Positions 54,636 through 64,000 of a stretch of DNA of 64,000 nucleotides are shown here, piece after piece. Location: positions 12,805,001 to 12,869,000 of the forward strand of contig JASXTE010000001.1 in NCBI GenBank assembly GCA_030280995.1, in the 5' to 3' direction. Both the position numbers and the translations under genes were made by a program. This DNA comes from Hemileia vastatrix (taxonomy: Eukaryota > Basidiomycota > Pucciniomycetes > Pucciniales > Zaghouaniaceae). The stretch's first letter is position 1, and each line of letters starts with the position of its first letter. The notes below the pieces were generated by a model. That model was not told where the DNA came from. It did no database searches and saw nothing but the letters and a program-made list of their open reading frames with translations.

Positions 54636-55326
54636 TTAATTGTTTTTGGGAAATATATAGGACAGATACTTCCTTTTGATAGCCACCCATTCATTGCTTT
54701 CACATTTATCCAGAATTTCTAATGTTAATAAATATGTTACCATTTTATAATAAAAACCTGTCTGTCCACAGAAATCATCTTGAAAATTCATTAAAACTAT
54801 TTCAATGGGCACTTCCCTATTTCCTAGATCACCTGAACATGAATGGGCCAATAATTTTAATCCTAGCCTTTGCTTTTTGTCATTAAAGTTTTTGAATTAT
54901 GCATATTTGAACCTTCCAGGTTTTTACAACCAAATTTTGTTCTTTTTCCTTTTTACCCTTTTCAGAATCAACATTTTCATCTTCATTTAACCTCCTTTTT
55001 ACTGAATTTTTATTAACAACCAACCTCTCTTTAACCAAATTTTCTATAACTCCAACATATACAACATTCACCATTTCTCTAATATCCCACACAATTTCAC
55101 CATCCTTGTCCATAAACACAACATCTCCAACCTCTTTTTTATCAAATATATCTACATCATCATCAAACTCCCCAAACAAATAATTTACCATATTTTTATT
55201 ATTTTCCAGTTTATCCTCTTGGTGGAGATAATCATCATCTATATCCACAGATATTAATCCTGCCATTTTAACCTCATGGGGGAGGTAAGGAAAGTCTTCA
55301 GCACATTTTTTACTGGCTATAGTCAC
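54636..55326 (-). pseudogene. E3 pol segment between RNase H and integrase
   Basis: Frame 55326-54883 reads FPYLPHEVKMAGL and LHQEDKLE as in E2, then a divergent acidic stretch. Frame 54851-54636 reads AHSCSGDLGNREVPIE and GQTGFYYKMVTYLLTLE, aligning with E2 at about 24445-24600. A frameshift separates them. This segment is specific to the E1/E2/E3 family; its function is unknown to me. Confidence 0.75.
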
Positions 55327-55606
55327 AGCTATATCTTAATCAAATTCCTCCAAGTCAGAATTCTCTTTAGTAGGTGGTCTTCTTGATAATCCATCAGGAA
55401 TAGTAAACCTCTTTCCAGGCTTATGAGCTAAATAAAAAGAAAAATGTTAAATAAAAGCTACTCTTCTAGTCATGGGACCATTAAGTGGACTAGGGAAATT
55501 GATCATTTTAATAAAAGATTTAGCATCAACTTTTAATTCAAAGTGTTGTCTTCATAAAACATTTCGAAGTTTCTTTAATATTTTTGCCACACCACAAAGT
55601 TTCAAT
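55327..55606 (-). pseudogene. E3 RNase H C-terminal remnant after RT deletion
   Basis: The minus strand, reading down from 55606, gives KLKLCGVAKILKKL directly after protease sequence ARIGYQ. In E2 these two points are about 2.45 kb apart, so RT and the first half of RNase H were removed in one deletion. The rest reads HKPGKRFTIPDGLSRRPP with a stop. Confidence 0.8.
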
Positions 55607-57779
55607 TTAATCAAATTGATAACCAATTCTTGCCTGAAAATCCATTAAGAATGACCCACCCAAAACAGCTTTAACTGTTCCCTTAGCAATATAAAAATGA
55701 ACCTTCCCTGAGGCTCCACCAACATCTAGCTTTACAAACTCAGAAGTCCCAACCAATTTAGTGACATGGCCACCAATCCCTCTCAAATTCCCACCAATAC
55801 CAGTTCTTATGGGGAGTCCCAAATGAGTAGCCTCAAATAAAGAAATCAGGTTTATCTGAGAGCCTGAATCCACCAATGCCCTTGCCTCCATGCCATTCAG
55901 AGTGACATTCACATAACCCAGAGGAGAAATAAAAATGAGTTTCCAACCCCTCACCAAACTTTTCAGCAGAATCACAAATGTATTCCACCTTCCCAGAAGA
56001 AACTCATCTCCTGGTAAACAACTTTTTCTGTCTATCAGCCAACTCTGGACTGATAGCATACAATTCCCCATAAGAAAGGGAACCCTGACCCTGATTCATC
56101 CTTTCAAAAACAGAGTCCATAACATTGGATCGACCAGAAACCACTGGCCTCTCAAAGTGAGCCCTTGGATTCACTACCTTGGTCCTAGAAGCATCTTGAG
56201 GACCAGCACCACCAAAAGATTTACCATCAACAGGAACCAAACCAGATCCCTCACCAGAACCTCTAATTCCAGCAGGCTTTGGCAATGAAGCCAAAGGGAC
56301 ATCCTCCTCAGAGTCAGAATCCACCTCCATTGGCATTGGCTCACCATTCATGTCCAATGCACCAAAACTAGAGGGGCCCATGTCAGCCTTACCCTTCTGC
56401 ATCTTGTACAGCTCCTCTTTGCTGTACCGCTTCCTAGCTGCACTCATAGTAGGATCCACCTTTGAAAGCTTTGGCTGTGGTTGGGCCTGAGAACTGCTCT
56501 TAGGCCTTCCCACCTTCCCTGCTTCCACATCATAAACACCAGCCAAGCATTCTCCACTTGACTGTCCACCACAGGAATACAATTCCAAACCACCAAAGGA
56601 AGTAGAAAAAGTGACCTTATTGACCTCCTTCCCCCTTCCCTTGACATCATCATCCTACTTACCAGAAGACTTCCCCTGATCAGGAATCTCCTCAAACCTT
56701 GTCCTCCTTTGATTGAGACCACCCCTTCTCCTGACCAAATCAACAGGAGCCTGCCCCTCACTTGGCTTCACAAATGAACCATCAGGGAACTTGAAAACCC
56801 TGCCATCAAATTCCACCTTTCCTTCAGAAACATCCCTGTTCAATTCCCAACAATCATTGGACCTGTTCCCCCTCTTGCTGCAATAAGATCAGACCCAAGG
56901 ATTACTCCTACCAGCCCTCCTATTAAAATCTCTAGGCTGAGAAGGTGCTTATTGAACTTCTTAGCCTCCTGAACAAAAATATGCAGCTGCTTTGTGAGAT
57001 CAGTTAACTGCTCCACCACTGGGTCCCTCTCCTGTTTGGCAACCTGCACCATATTCTTCTCCTCCTTCTTCACCCTAACTTCCTCTTCAGAAAAAGCCTC
57101 ACTGACTTTACTGACATCTTTGGCTCACCCCTCCTGATAGGTGTCCACAGCCAATAACTTCAAATGGGCCTCAACAGCCTCCTTCACATTATCCAAGTCA
57201 GGAAACTTCTGGTCCCCATTAGAAAGATTCTTCATCAAGTCCTTCCTTGAGAGCTCCTTCATCACATCCATCCTTACATCTCTATCCAGGGAAGACCAAA
57301 AAACATCCTTGGCAGAATTTTCATGTGCCAGCTTCTCCACTTCCACCAAGTATTCCACCACAGGATCAAACGGTAGCAGAAACTTTCTTTAACTATGCAA
57401 GTTACCAACACCACCATAAGATTTTTCATTCACTGACAACCTTGTTCAGATCCACCATACTGAACCTGACACCCCATTTATCTACCATCTTCTTACACAA
57501 TAACTTCCAATCCCTCTTCTTGTAGCCAGACATGGCCACAATCTCCTTCTCCACTGCCCTATCACCAATGAAGAAGATAATCTGCTTCACCATGTCCAGG
57601 TAAGAAGCACCATCCACTCCAGCAGCAGTTTCATACTTCTCCAGAAACTACTTGACATCCTCCCAATTAAACTTGGTACCATCCCAAGTTTTAATCCTAA
57701 CACACTCCTTGACCATCACAGCAGGAGGAACATCTCCCCCACTGACAGTCACCACAGGAATAGAAGAACCAAAAGCCAT
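55607..57779 (-). pseudogene. E3 gag-protease
   Basis: Start at ATG 57779, 71 bp after the primer-binding site, reading MAFGSSIPVVTVSGG. Pieces align with E2 gag: VDGASYLDMVKQIIFFIGD (57617 frame), DVFWSSLDRDVRMDVMKE (57361 frame), FKFPDGSFVKPSEGQ (56843 frame), KRYSKEELYKMQKGKADMG (56588 frame). The zinc knuckle near 56890-56850 is destroyed (first Cys is a stop, His is Asn). The protease in frame 56071-55607 keeps ALVDSGSQINLIS and VLGGSFLMDFQARIGY. Several stops and frameshifts. Confidence 0.85.
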
Positions 57780-57849
57780 TCCTCCAGACCAAAACACCAA
57801 AAAGAGCCAGCCAAAGAAAACAGAGATTCCAAAGAACTAGCAAGTTCTA

Positions 57850-57866
57850 CCCCACGTTGGGCGCCA
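57850..57866 (-). promoter_or_regulatory. E3 primer-binding site
   Basis: TGGCGCCCAACGTGGGG on the minus strand, identical to that of E2, separated from the LTR end TCTACA by TTTC. Confidence 0.85.
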
Positions 57867-57870
57867 GAAA

Positions 57871-58495
57871 TGTAGACAATCCTATAGTACTAGCTATAGG
57901 CCTTGACCAAGGGAGTTGGAGAAAAACCAGAGAGAAAATCCCCTGTCCCTTTAGAAAAATAGAGTGAGATTTACTTGCTAAAGTAAGTTGGTTCCTGTTT
58001 TCTAAAGCCCCTTTTTCAACACACTTGACTGCTTGATGAGCCAAGAAAGTAGTCCCCAGACAGACTACCAGACCAAAGAACTGAAATGTAGACCAATGTC
58101 CACACCAGAGAAAGCAAAGATTCTTGATGTTGGCTGCAAATCCACACCAGAGACAGAAATAATACTTGATATAGCTTGCATGACTATACCAGAGAGCCTG
58201 TTGCCAAAGTTGAGTTAAATGAAGAACTAACCTTGCAACAAACACAGCCAATTATGGCCAAAAAAAAGTGAATACTGAGTGAGGAACAAGGATATTACCT
58301 CCAGATGGTTGTATGATACTTAAAGTTGCCCCAAACTGTCTTATTCACTATGTACACACAGACTACTATCTAAGAGCCCGTGCACACCAACAAATTTGGC
58401 ACCTGTACCAGCCAAATTGAATAAAAACCCTTCAGAAGCGCTCCCCAACCTTCTAAAACAGAGGCGGGTGGGCCGCCGGACGTCGGATGTGCCGC
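57871..58495 (-). repeat. Partial LTR copy (last 625 bp), duplicated in tandem
   Basis: Directly repeats the first 600 or so bp of 58496-59589 (same TGTAGACAATCCTATAG start on the plus strand). The two diverge only near the end, at about 58478. It is the LTR end adjacent to E3 gag. Contains terminal hairpin CCTATAG/CTATAGG. Confidence 0.85.
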
Positions 58496-59589
58496 TGTAG
58501 ACAATCCTATAGTACTTTCTATAGGCCTTGACCAAGGGAGTTGGAGAAAAACCAGAGAGAAAATCCCCTGTCCCTTTAGAAAAATAGAGTGAGATTTACT
58601 TGCTAAAGTAAGTTGGTTCCTGTTTTGCTAAAGACCCCTTTTAAACACACTTGACTGCTTGATGAGCCAAGAAAGTAGTCACCAGATAGACTACCAGACC
58701 AAAGAACTGAAATGTAGAACAAAGTCCACACCAGAGACAGCAAAGATACTTGATGTAGGCTGCAAATCCACACCAGAGACAGCAATAATACTTGCTATAG
58801 CTTGCAAGACTATAACAGAGAAAACAGTTGCCAAAGTTAAGTTAAATGAAGAACTTACTTGCAACAAACACAGCCAATTGTGGCCAGAAAACAGTGAAAA
58901 CTGAGTGAGGAAAAATGAGATCACCTCCGGATGGTTGTATGATGATTAAGGTTGCCCCAAACCGTCTTATTCACTATGTACACACAGACCACTAACTAAG
59001 AGCCCATGCGCACCCACCAATCTGGCGCCTGTACCTGCCAAATTGCATAAAAAACCCTCCTGGAGCGCTCCCCAACCTCCTAAAACAGAGGCGGGCGGGC
59101 CGCCTGAAGCGGCCCGGCCTCCCTGAAGCGGCCCGGCCTCCCTGAAGCCAGAAAACCAATAAAAACCACTAATCTACTTAGAAAAATTAGCTACAACTAC
59201 TAAAACCTTTAAAACACGGAATTTCACTATAACAACATTGAGACATGAAATATAGAGAAAAATTAGCTCTATCCAATGGTACTAAGCACTTAACCCTAAG
59301 AATTAATGTTAGCCCATAAAACACGAAAAACAAAATTAAACAGCAATCTTTTATAAATGAGAAATGAGGAAATGACCCCTTAAAACTCAGAATATGACAA
59401 ATGTCTTCAAGACATAAAATATAGAAAAAAACCATGGCTATCCAATGATAGTACCCACATACCAGCAGACCCAATATCCACGGAATAAAACCATAAAAAT
59501 ACCAAATTCCTTAACAGATGTCAATTAAGACATGCACAAACAGCGCCAAATCACACAACAAAGGCCCCTGCCAATGTTGGAAGACCACA
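58496..59589 (-). repeat. Full LTR: E4 3' LTR (and upstream of E3)
   Basis: 1094 bp. The minus strand begins TGTGGTCTTCC after polypurine tract GGAGGGAGGA (59599-59590) and ends TCTACA. GC-rich CGGCCC repeats at about 59090-59150. Length and ends agree with the E2 LTR, although the sequence is only distantly similar. Confidence 0.82.
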
Positions 59590-59637
59590 TCCTCCCTCCA
59601 ATTGAGAATGTCCGCATTCTTTCTTCATCCAACCACC

Positions 59638-60278
59638 ATGTTTAACCTCCTTCCCAAATCTGCCTCTGAAATGGGCCCCTGCCAATACTGCATCAACAAT
59701 AATTTAATCTGCGCCATGACACCACCTGTTCATCAATACAGAACGTCCTGCGATGTCTGCCACTCCAAAAAGAAGACCTGCCACAGACCTGGTCCACTTT
59801 CTTCCACAACAGATTCACCTCCGCCTCAACCTGGTGCTTCTTCTGCCAGCACCAAAAGATCTAGGCCATCCATCCTGATACCCAGATTAATCAAAAAGCT
59901 CCACCCTTCCCAGAAGAGTGCCACAACCCATAAAGCAACTAGTTCCCCCATCCCTGGTCCATCTGATGGTAAAGAACATTCATTCCTTCCTTCAACTTTA
60001 AAACTGACAACTTCTCAGTTCCTTCCTCTTCTGATAGTGATGATAACAATGTAGGATCCATTGCACCACCAACACCAACGCACTTGCCCACTATAAAGGC
60101 CAAGTTCCAACAACACACATCTCAACAGAAACAACTTCTGCTTGACTACTTCCAATCCACTCCTGCTAGAGATCCACAGGACATTGAGAACAGAAGACAC
60201 CTCATTCACCAGTTCAAGGCTAATTCTGAACATTTCATTTCATCTCTTGATTCCCTCTGTAATTCCACTAGTACTTGA
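59638..60278 (+). CDS. E4 antisense gene B: Zn2Cys6 protein (196 aa, one intron)
   Basis: Exon 1 59638-59968, intron 59969-60018 (50 nt, GTAAAG...TCTCAG, phase 1 as in E2), exon 2 60019-60278. The cluster is CQYCINNNLIC, 11 residues, CDVCHSKKKTC, a perfect C-x2-C-x6-C-x11-C-x2-C-x6-C pattern with the typical lysine run. A Ser/Pro-rich segment and a basic KRSRPSILIPRLIKK segment follow. The tail has LLLDYFQSTPARDPQDIENRR, homologous to E2 YFQETPANNHEDLMKRR. I chose ATG 59638; 59671 is possible. The in-frame ATG 59518 lies inside the LTR. Start is 48 bp from the LTR edge. Likely nuclear DNA binding; target inferred only. Confidence 0.82.
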
Positions 60279-60337
60279 ATTTGATTCAGAAAATAAAAAT
60301 TGACCACACCCTCTATAGGATGTAACCACAAACAACC

Positions 60338-60874
60338 CTCAGTTTTAAGTCTTGGGGGACCATCCTCATTTTATAGTCTTGGGGGACTCAAAAACCCTCA
60401 GTTTAAAGTCTTGTGGGACACAAAAAACCTAAATCATTAACCCAGAACCAGAGATCAACCACATTAAGACACAGAGAAAAAACTAACATTCTGGGGTAAT
60501 TGTTAATAGAGCTGCCAGCCCATCAATTACCCCCAAACTTGCCTTTGCAGAATTCGGAGGCTCCCCCTGTGGATACCCTCCACCAATCTTTCAAAACCAC
60601 TCCAACAACAAAAACTTTTTCCTCAGTTTATAGTCTTGGGGGACTTATAACCCTCAGTTTAAAGTCTTGGGGAACTAACACAGTGTTCAGTTTAAAGTCT
60701 TGACGGACTACTTCTTGATAAAATCTTGAAACCAGCCAGTTTAAAGTCTTGGAGGACTAACAGAAACCAGATTTCAGTTTAAAGTGTTGATGGACTGACT
60801 TGATACCATAGCTTTTTTTAGTTTAGAGTCTTGATGGACTGATAAAATTTCCAGTTTAGAGTCATAGAGGACTT
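60338..60874 (-). repeat. TAAACT-type stem-loop array between E4 antisense genes B and A, with hairpin A
   Basis: About ten copies. In minus-strand sense they read as AGTC-CNCCAA-GACT followed by TTAAACTG, with changed stems and loops such as AGTC-CTCTAT-GACT near 60874-60851. The stem usually stays paired. Hairpin A (60493-60533) sits inside the array. Confidence 0.85.
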
Positions 60875-61020
60875 TCAGAATCTTGCATGAATCTGACCCA
60901 GCCAATTTCATACAATACACACACAGCTAGACCCACAGAGTGTCCGCCTTCACTTCATCTTCTACTCATAACTGACAAAATCTTCTCTTATCCTTTTCAT
61001 CACCTTTCACACCACAAATA

Positions 61021-62594
61021 ATGTCTGGATCCCCTGCTGTTGACTCCTCTACTCTTCCTTGCTTCACTGCTCCAAGGGACTATGCCTGCAAAAAGTGCAT
61101 CCACATGTGCAGACCTTGCACATTCACTCTTCCAAATCCAGAAGCCAAATTCTACAACATGGCTTGTAACTCTTGCTATTTCAAAAAAAAGAAATGCGAC
61201 AGAGATGCCCACTATCCTATTCCTCCGCCTTTTCCTTCTCACAAGTACATCTCCAGATCCCCTACCAGGTCTCCAGAACTTGGTCCATCCTCTTCCTCTC
61301 TATCTTCAGCTCCTTCCAGAAGATCCAGAAGCTCAGCTTCCCGCACTCTTCCAAAAAGACCAGCCTTAGCTTCTCAAGAAACTGCTTTTATCACTGCTAA
61401 ATTAGCTTCAAAAGCTTCAAAATCAACCCCTAGGCTTCTAGACCGCGTCCAGGCGGCCCGGCCAATGTTGGGCGGCCCGCCCGCCTCACCAAAAAGTGAA
61501 AATCAGGGCCAAAACCTCCAAAAACGGCCAGAAAATAGCCAAATTCATCCAGACAACAATAACAACTCAACCCAACTACCTCCTACTGCTCCCAGAGCAA
61601 TGCAATCCACCCTTCCAAAATCCAAAAACACCAAAATTTCCCAGATTTCTAAGAGAACTGCCAGAGAGCCCCAAGAAGAAACCAGAACACCACACACTGC
61701 TCCACAACAACAACTTTGTCCCCAACTAAGACAAAGAAACTACACCTCTCCTCTGTCAGCCAACTACTCTTCTGACAGTTCCATCTCTTCAAATTCTCCA
61801 TCCAGAAGAGAGCAGTCTGCTTCCAAATCCCCCTCTCCTGCTACATCCTTTAACAACCCTGGTACTCCATCACCAGCACCTCCTCCAGCTGAATCCAACA
61901 GAAATAACAACCACAACAACAACAACAATCTCACTGCTCCAACTAGGCCCCAGGAACATCAGCATCCCAGTTCACCTTCTCAGGATCCTTCAGAGGAAGA
62001 CCATGAGAATTCATATCTTTCCCTAGTTGATCCACCCACTATAACCATTACAAAATATTCAGAGATCCAAATCCCAGCTGCTTACAGATTTGATGAGCTT
62101 CCAATCTGTCAGTACCAAATTAATTATTCCATTTCTTCAACAAAAATAATTACTGATCCAATTCTTCTTGTTTAGTTGGCACCCCTCCTCCTGAATCTAT
62201 TATTGGAGTTGGCCAACCTCTTGAAACTTCTTTGACCCTAAATTATGGAGACATGAAGAAACACCTAAGCACCATGTGTTCCAACATGATAAAAGCCTTT
62301 GCCCCCCATGGACCCTTGAATGACTTTGAAAAATCCCTGAGAAAGAGCCTACTGGATGACCACTGGAAAATGTCTAGGATCATTAAACACACCCTCCAGC
62401 ACTCCATTCCTGCCTCTTCTTCTTCCTCCTCTGAACTTCCCTCTAATCCAATCCCTATAATCTCTCCAGCAGGATGCACTTCAAAGAACACAGTGCTTCC
62501 CACAATCCCAACAAAAAACAAAAACGTCATAACAATCCGGACCAGCCTCCAGAAGCTTCATCATCCAGACAATGAGCTCCTGCAAAAAGATTAG
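61021..62594 (+). CDS. E4 antisense gene A: Zn2Cys6 protein (501 aa, one intron)
   Basis: Exon 1 61021-62107, intron 62108-62175 (68 nt, GTCAGT...GTTTAG, phase 1), exon 2 62176-62594. Residues about 21-60 contain CKKCIHMCRPC, 15 residues, CNSCYFKKKKC, fitting the fungal binuclear zinc cluster with a long middle spacer. A long disordered region rich in Ser, Pro, Asn and Gln follows (about residues 80-330), typical of activation or linker regions. Exon 2 supplies YGDMKKHLSTMCSNM and DFEKSLRKSLLDDHWKMSR, a helical tail shared weakly with E1 and E3 gene A. No stops or frameshifts. Without the intron the frame would end at 62175. Opposite to the E4 gag-pol direction, between gene B and the conserved hairpins. 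Confidence 0.82.
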
Positions 62595-62619
62595 AAACAT
62601 AATAATAATATAAAACAAT

Positions 62620-62755
62620 TAATAAAAATAATTTCAGAATTTTTTTTTTTGGTTTTTTATCTACTAATATACTAAAACTAAAAATTAATAACTAAAATGA
62701 AATGAAATAAAATAAATGAAATAAAATAAAATATAAAAAAAAATAATACAAATGG
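62620..62755. repeat. AT-rich low-complexity tract in E4
   Basis: AAATAAAATG-type repeats between antisense gene A and hairpin C. Confidence 0.7.
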
Positions 62756-62797
62756 TATCCCCCAGCCAATTGATGAGCTGATCCCCTGATACCTTAC

Positions 62798-63024
62798 CCA
62801 CATCCAAGTGCACCTTGATGTGGATACACAATTAATTCTTTTAAATGGTTAACAGAAAACGAAATTCAAAAAATTTAGAAATTCAGAAAATAATAAAAAG
62901 AAATAATGAAACACAGAAACACATAAAATAAATAATAATTAAAAATAAGAAAATAGCTTTGCCCAGCCAATTGATGAGCCTTTCCCCACCAATGCTTGCC
63001 CACATCCAGGTGACCCTGATGTGG
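62798..63024 (-). ncRNA. Hairpin C, two E4 copies (62798-62823, 62999-63024)
   Basis: Stem CCACATC/GATGTGG with inner pairs AAG/CTT in the first copy and AGG/CCT in the second. Each is accompanied, about 20-30 nt to its left on the plus strand, by CAGCCAATTGATGAGC. Confidence 0.72.
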
Positions 63025-63204
63025 TAACACCCTATATTTTGATTTTATAATTCTAAACAACCCCCATAAAAAAATTAAAAGAAAAAAAAAGAAGAAAAAG
63101 AAAATAATCTAAAACTACTATCTAGCAAAAAACATAACTGCAAAAATCAAAGAAAAACCAGCTCCATAAATTGTCCAATAAGGGAAAGTCCGGTCCATAG
63201 AAAT

Positions 63205-63260
63205 GATCACTGGGTGGGCTCCCTCCAATAAGTAAAAATGATGGGAGACCACCAGTGATC
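63205..63260 (-). ncRNA. Hairpin B (E4 copy)
   Basis: GATCACTGG-TGG pairs with CCA-CCCAGTGATC across the segment, with GGAG/CTCC inner complementarity. Similar to 26641-26702. Confidence 0.72.
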
Positions 63261-63305
63261 CACCACCAATCTGAAAGAGCCAAAGATAAAGAAGCCAGTC
63301 CCAAA

Positions 63306-63842
63306 CCAGTCTAAAGTCATAGCGGACTTAAAACCTGAATAATAAACAACAGAACTAGAATTCAACTAGGAAAAACAAAAGACTTGAAACAGACATTCTG
63401 GGGTAACTGTTCTACAGAGCAGCCAGCTCATCAGTTACCCCCACACTTGCCAAAATAAAATCTAGAAGCCCCCCCTGGGTACCTTCTAACAAAAACCCAA
63501 CGTCCAACACAAAAAAACCAAAACCAATAAGAGTGAAGAGACCAGCACATGAAAACCAAAGGAATTTCCAGTTTAAAGTCATAGAGGACTAAAACCTGTG
63601 AAAATAAATTAATACTAGGGTTCAACCAAATAAAGAGAAAGGGTTGGAACAGACAATCTGGGGTAACTTTTGATAGAGCAGCCAGCCCATCAGTCACCCC
63701 CACACTTGCCAAGATCAAATCTAGATGCCCCACCCATGGGTACCCTATAACAAAAGTTTCCAACAAACAGATGCATAGCATCACCACAAAAGAAAAAATC
63801 CAAAATTAAAGAATGGTCCGTAGTTTATTCTCATTGCCGAGT
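63306..63842 (-). ncRNA. E4 hairpins A (63400-63441, 63660-63700) and interspersed stem-loops
   Basis: Two hairpin A copies. The first has GGGGTAACTG/CAGTTACCCC and the second GGGGTGACT/AGTTACCCC. Both keep the GCTGGCTGCTCT loop. TAAACT-type motifs lie at about 63306-63330, 63568-63590 and 63820-63842. The last follows the pol stop directly, as in E2. Confidence 0.78.
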
Positions 63843-64000
63843 CAATCTTCTTCATGCCTAGTGCCTCTGGAATAAAACCTCTTCACTTGGTCTGTAGCCA
63901 CCCTATTTTTCAAGACTGCACCATCCAACTCTTCCAAAACATAAGAACCTCCAGACGCCTGAGATCTGACTCTGTAAGGTCCATTCCATCTGTCAGCAAA
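63842..64000 (-). CDS. E4 pol C-terminus (partial)
   Basis: The minus-strand frame enters from the window edge and ends at TGA 63844-63842. It reads FADRWNGPYRVRSQASGG, then YVLEELDGAVLKNRVATDQ and KRFYSRGTRHEED, the GPY/F-containing end of integrase, clearly homologous to E2 pol at 25640-25790. Open over all 52 visible codons. Compared with E2, the stop comes a few codons earlier, within the first stem-loop motif. Confidence 0.85.
   Translation of the reverse strand, partial: FADRWNGPYRVRSQASGGSYVLEELDGAVLKNRVATDQVKRFYSRGTRHEED

Larger units (their letters stand above)
48428..59589 (-). mobile_element. LTR retrotransposon E3 (decayed E1/E2 relative)
   Basis: Minus strand. 5' LTR region 57871-59589 (partly duplicated, shared with E4), primer-binding site 57866-57850, gag-protease, an internal deletion removing RT, RNase H remnant, integrase, conserved hairpins A, B and C, antisense gene A, stem-loop motifs, antisense gene B and 3' LTR 48428-49562. 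The two terminal LTRs are strongly diverged, so either the copy is old or its 5' end was exchanged by recombination. Confidence 0.75.
58496..64000 (-). mobile_element. LTR retrotransposon E4, 3' half (continues beyond the window)
   Basis: Minus strand from the window edge: pol C-terminus 64000-63842, stem-loops and hairpins 63842-62798, antisense gene A (61021-62594), motif array (60338-60874), antisense gene B (59638-60278), polypurine tract, LTR. It is arranged head-to-tail with E3. The antisense genes here are the best preserved in the window. Confidence 0.85.

Noticed and set aside
57850..57866. tRNA 3'-end-like sequence as a tRNA gene
   Set aside because: Only the 3' 17 nt are tRNA-like and they abut an LTR on the correct strand: it is a primer-binding site. 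The same applies to 18742-18758.
59518..59637. Upstream ATG at 59518 as the start of E4 gene B
   Set aside because: This segment contains the LTR edge and polypurine tract; sister genes start just outside the LTR and close to the first cysteine pair.
62108..62175. Continuous reading of E4 gene A to the stop at 62175
   Set aside because: A GTCAGT...TTTAG intron of the same length and phase as in E3 joins the frame to the conserved helical tail.

Overview
The window looks like transposon-packed, AT-rich nuclear DNA of a filamentous fungus, probably a basidiomycete with a very large repeat-rich genome. A rust fungus is my best guess, but this rests on recall of similar polyproteins and not on a search. 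The fungal signs are GAL4-type Zn(II)2Cys6 clusters, very short introns (50-84 nt) and wall-to-wall Ty3/gypsy elements. I found no convincing host gene, rRNA, tRNA or CRISPR array.

Layout. 1-3894 is a tandem satellite of about 600 bp units, each carrying a 46-bp palindrome. 4112-4960 is a foldback DNA element with 350-bp inverted arms and an 8-bp target duplication. 6052-7678 and 32116-35600 are the two halves of one minus-strand chromodomain gypsy element (C1). It is split by a plus-strand gypsy element, E1 (7679-32115), which is itself split by a younger plus-strand relative, E2 (17649-30516). A second chromodomain copy (C2, 36262-43216) lies head-to-tail behind C1 with an LTR between them. 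43217-46288 is mostly unassigned. 46289-48329 is a small terminal-repeat element interrupted by a solo E2-type LTR. 48428-57870 is a decayed minus-strand member of the E1/E2 family (E3) that has lost its reverse transcriptase. From 57871 to the right edge lies the 3' half of another minus-strand member (E4), joined to E3 through a partly duplicated LTR.

The E1/E2/E3/E4 family is the notable content. Gag-protease and pol are in different frames. In E1 and E2 the gag stop is preceded by a perfect -1 slippery heptamer. Downstream of pol, on the strand opposite to gag-pol, the elements carry one or two intron-containing genes (called here A, next to pol, and B, next to the 3' LTR). Each encodes an N-terminal Zn2Cys6 cluster and a C-terminal helical domain. 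In E4 both genes read open after splicing one short phase-1 intron, and E2 has an open gene B. Between and around these genes lies an elaborate set of conserved hairpins. One is a roughly 22-nt stem-loop followed by TAAACT, present in dozens of copies with compensatory stem changes and even straddling the pol stop codon. Three larger hairpins (called A, B and C) also covary. The LTRs carry clusters of CGG/CCG triplets, the core of typical Zn2Cys6 binding sites. My inference is an LTR retrotransposon family with its own antisense transcription-factor-like genes and a structured-RNA 3' region.

Several coding copies (E1 gag/pol, E2 pol, E1 gene B, E3) carry in-frame TGA/TAA codons, many explicable by C-to-T or G-to-A transitions, so the autonomous status of any single copy is doubtful. 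E2 looks youngest, because its two LTRs are nearly identical apart from one 33-bp repeat expansion.
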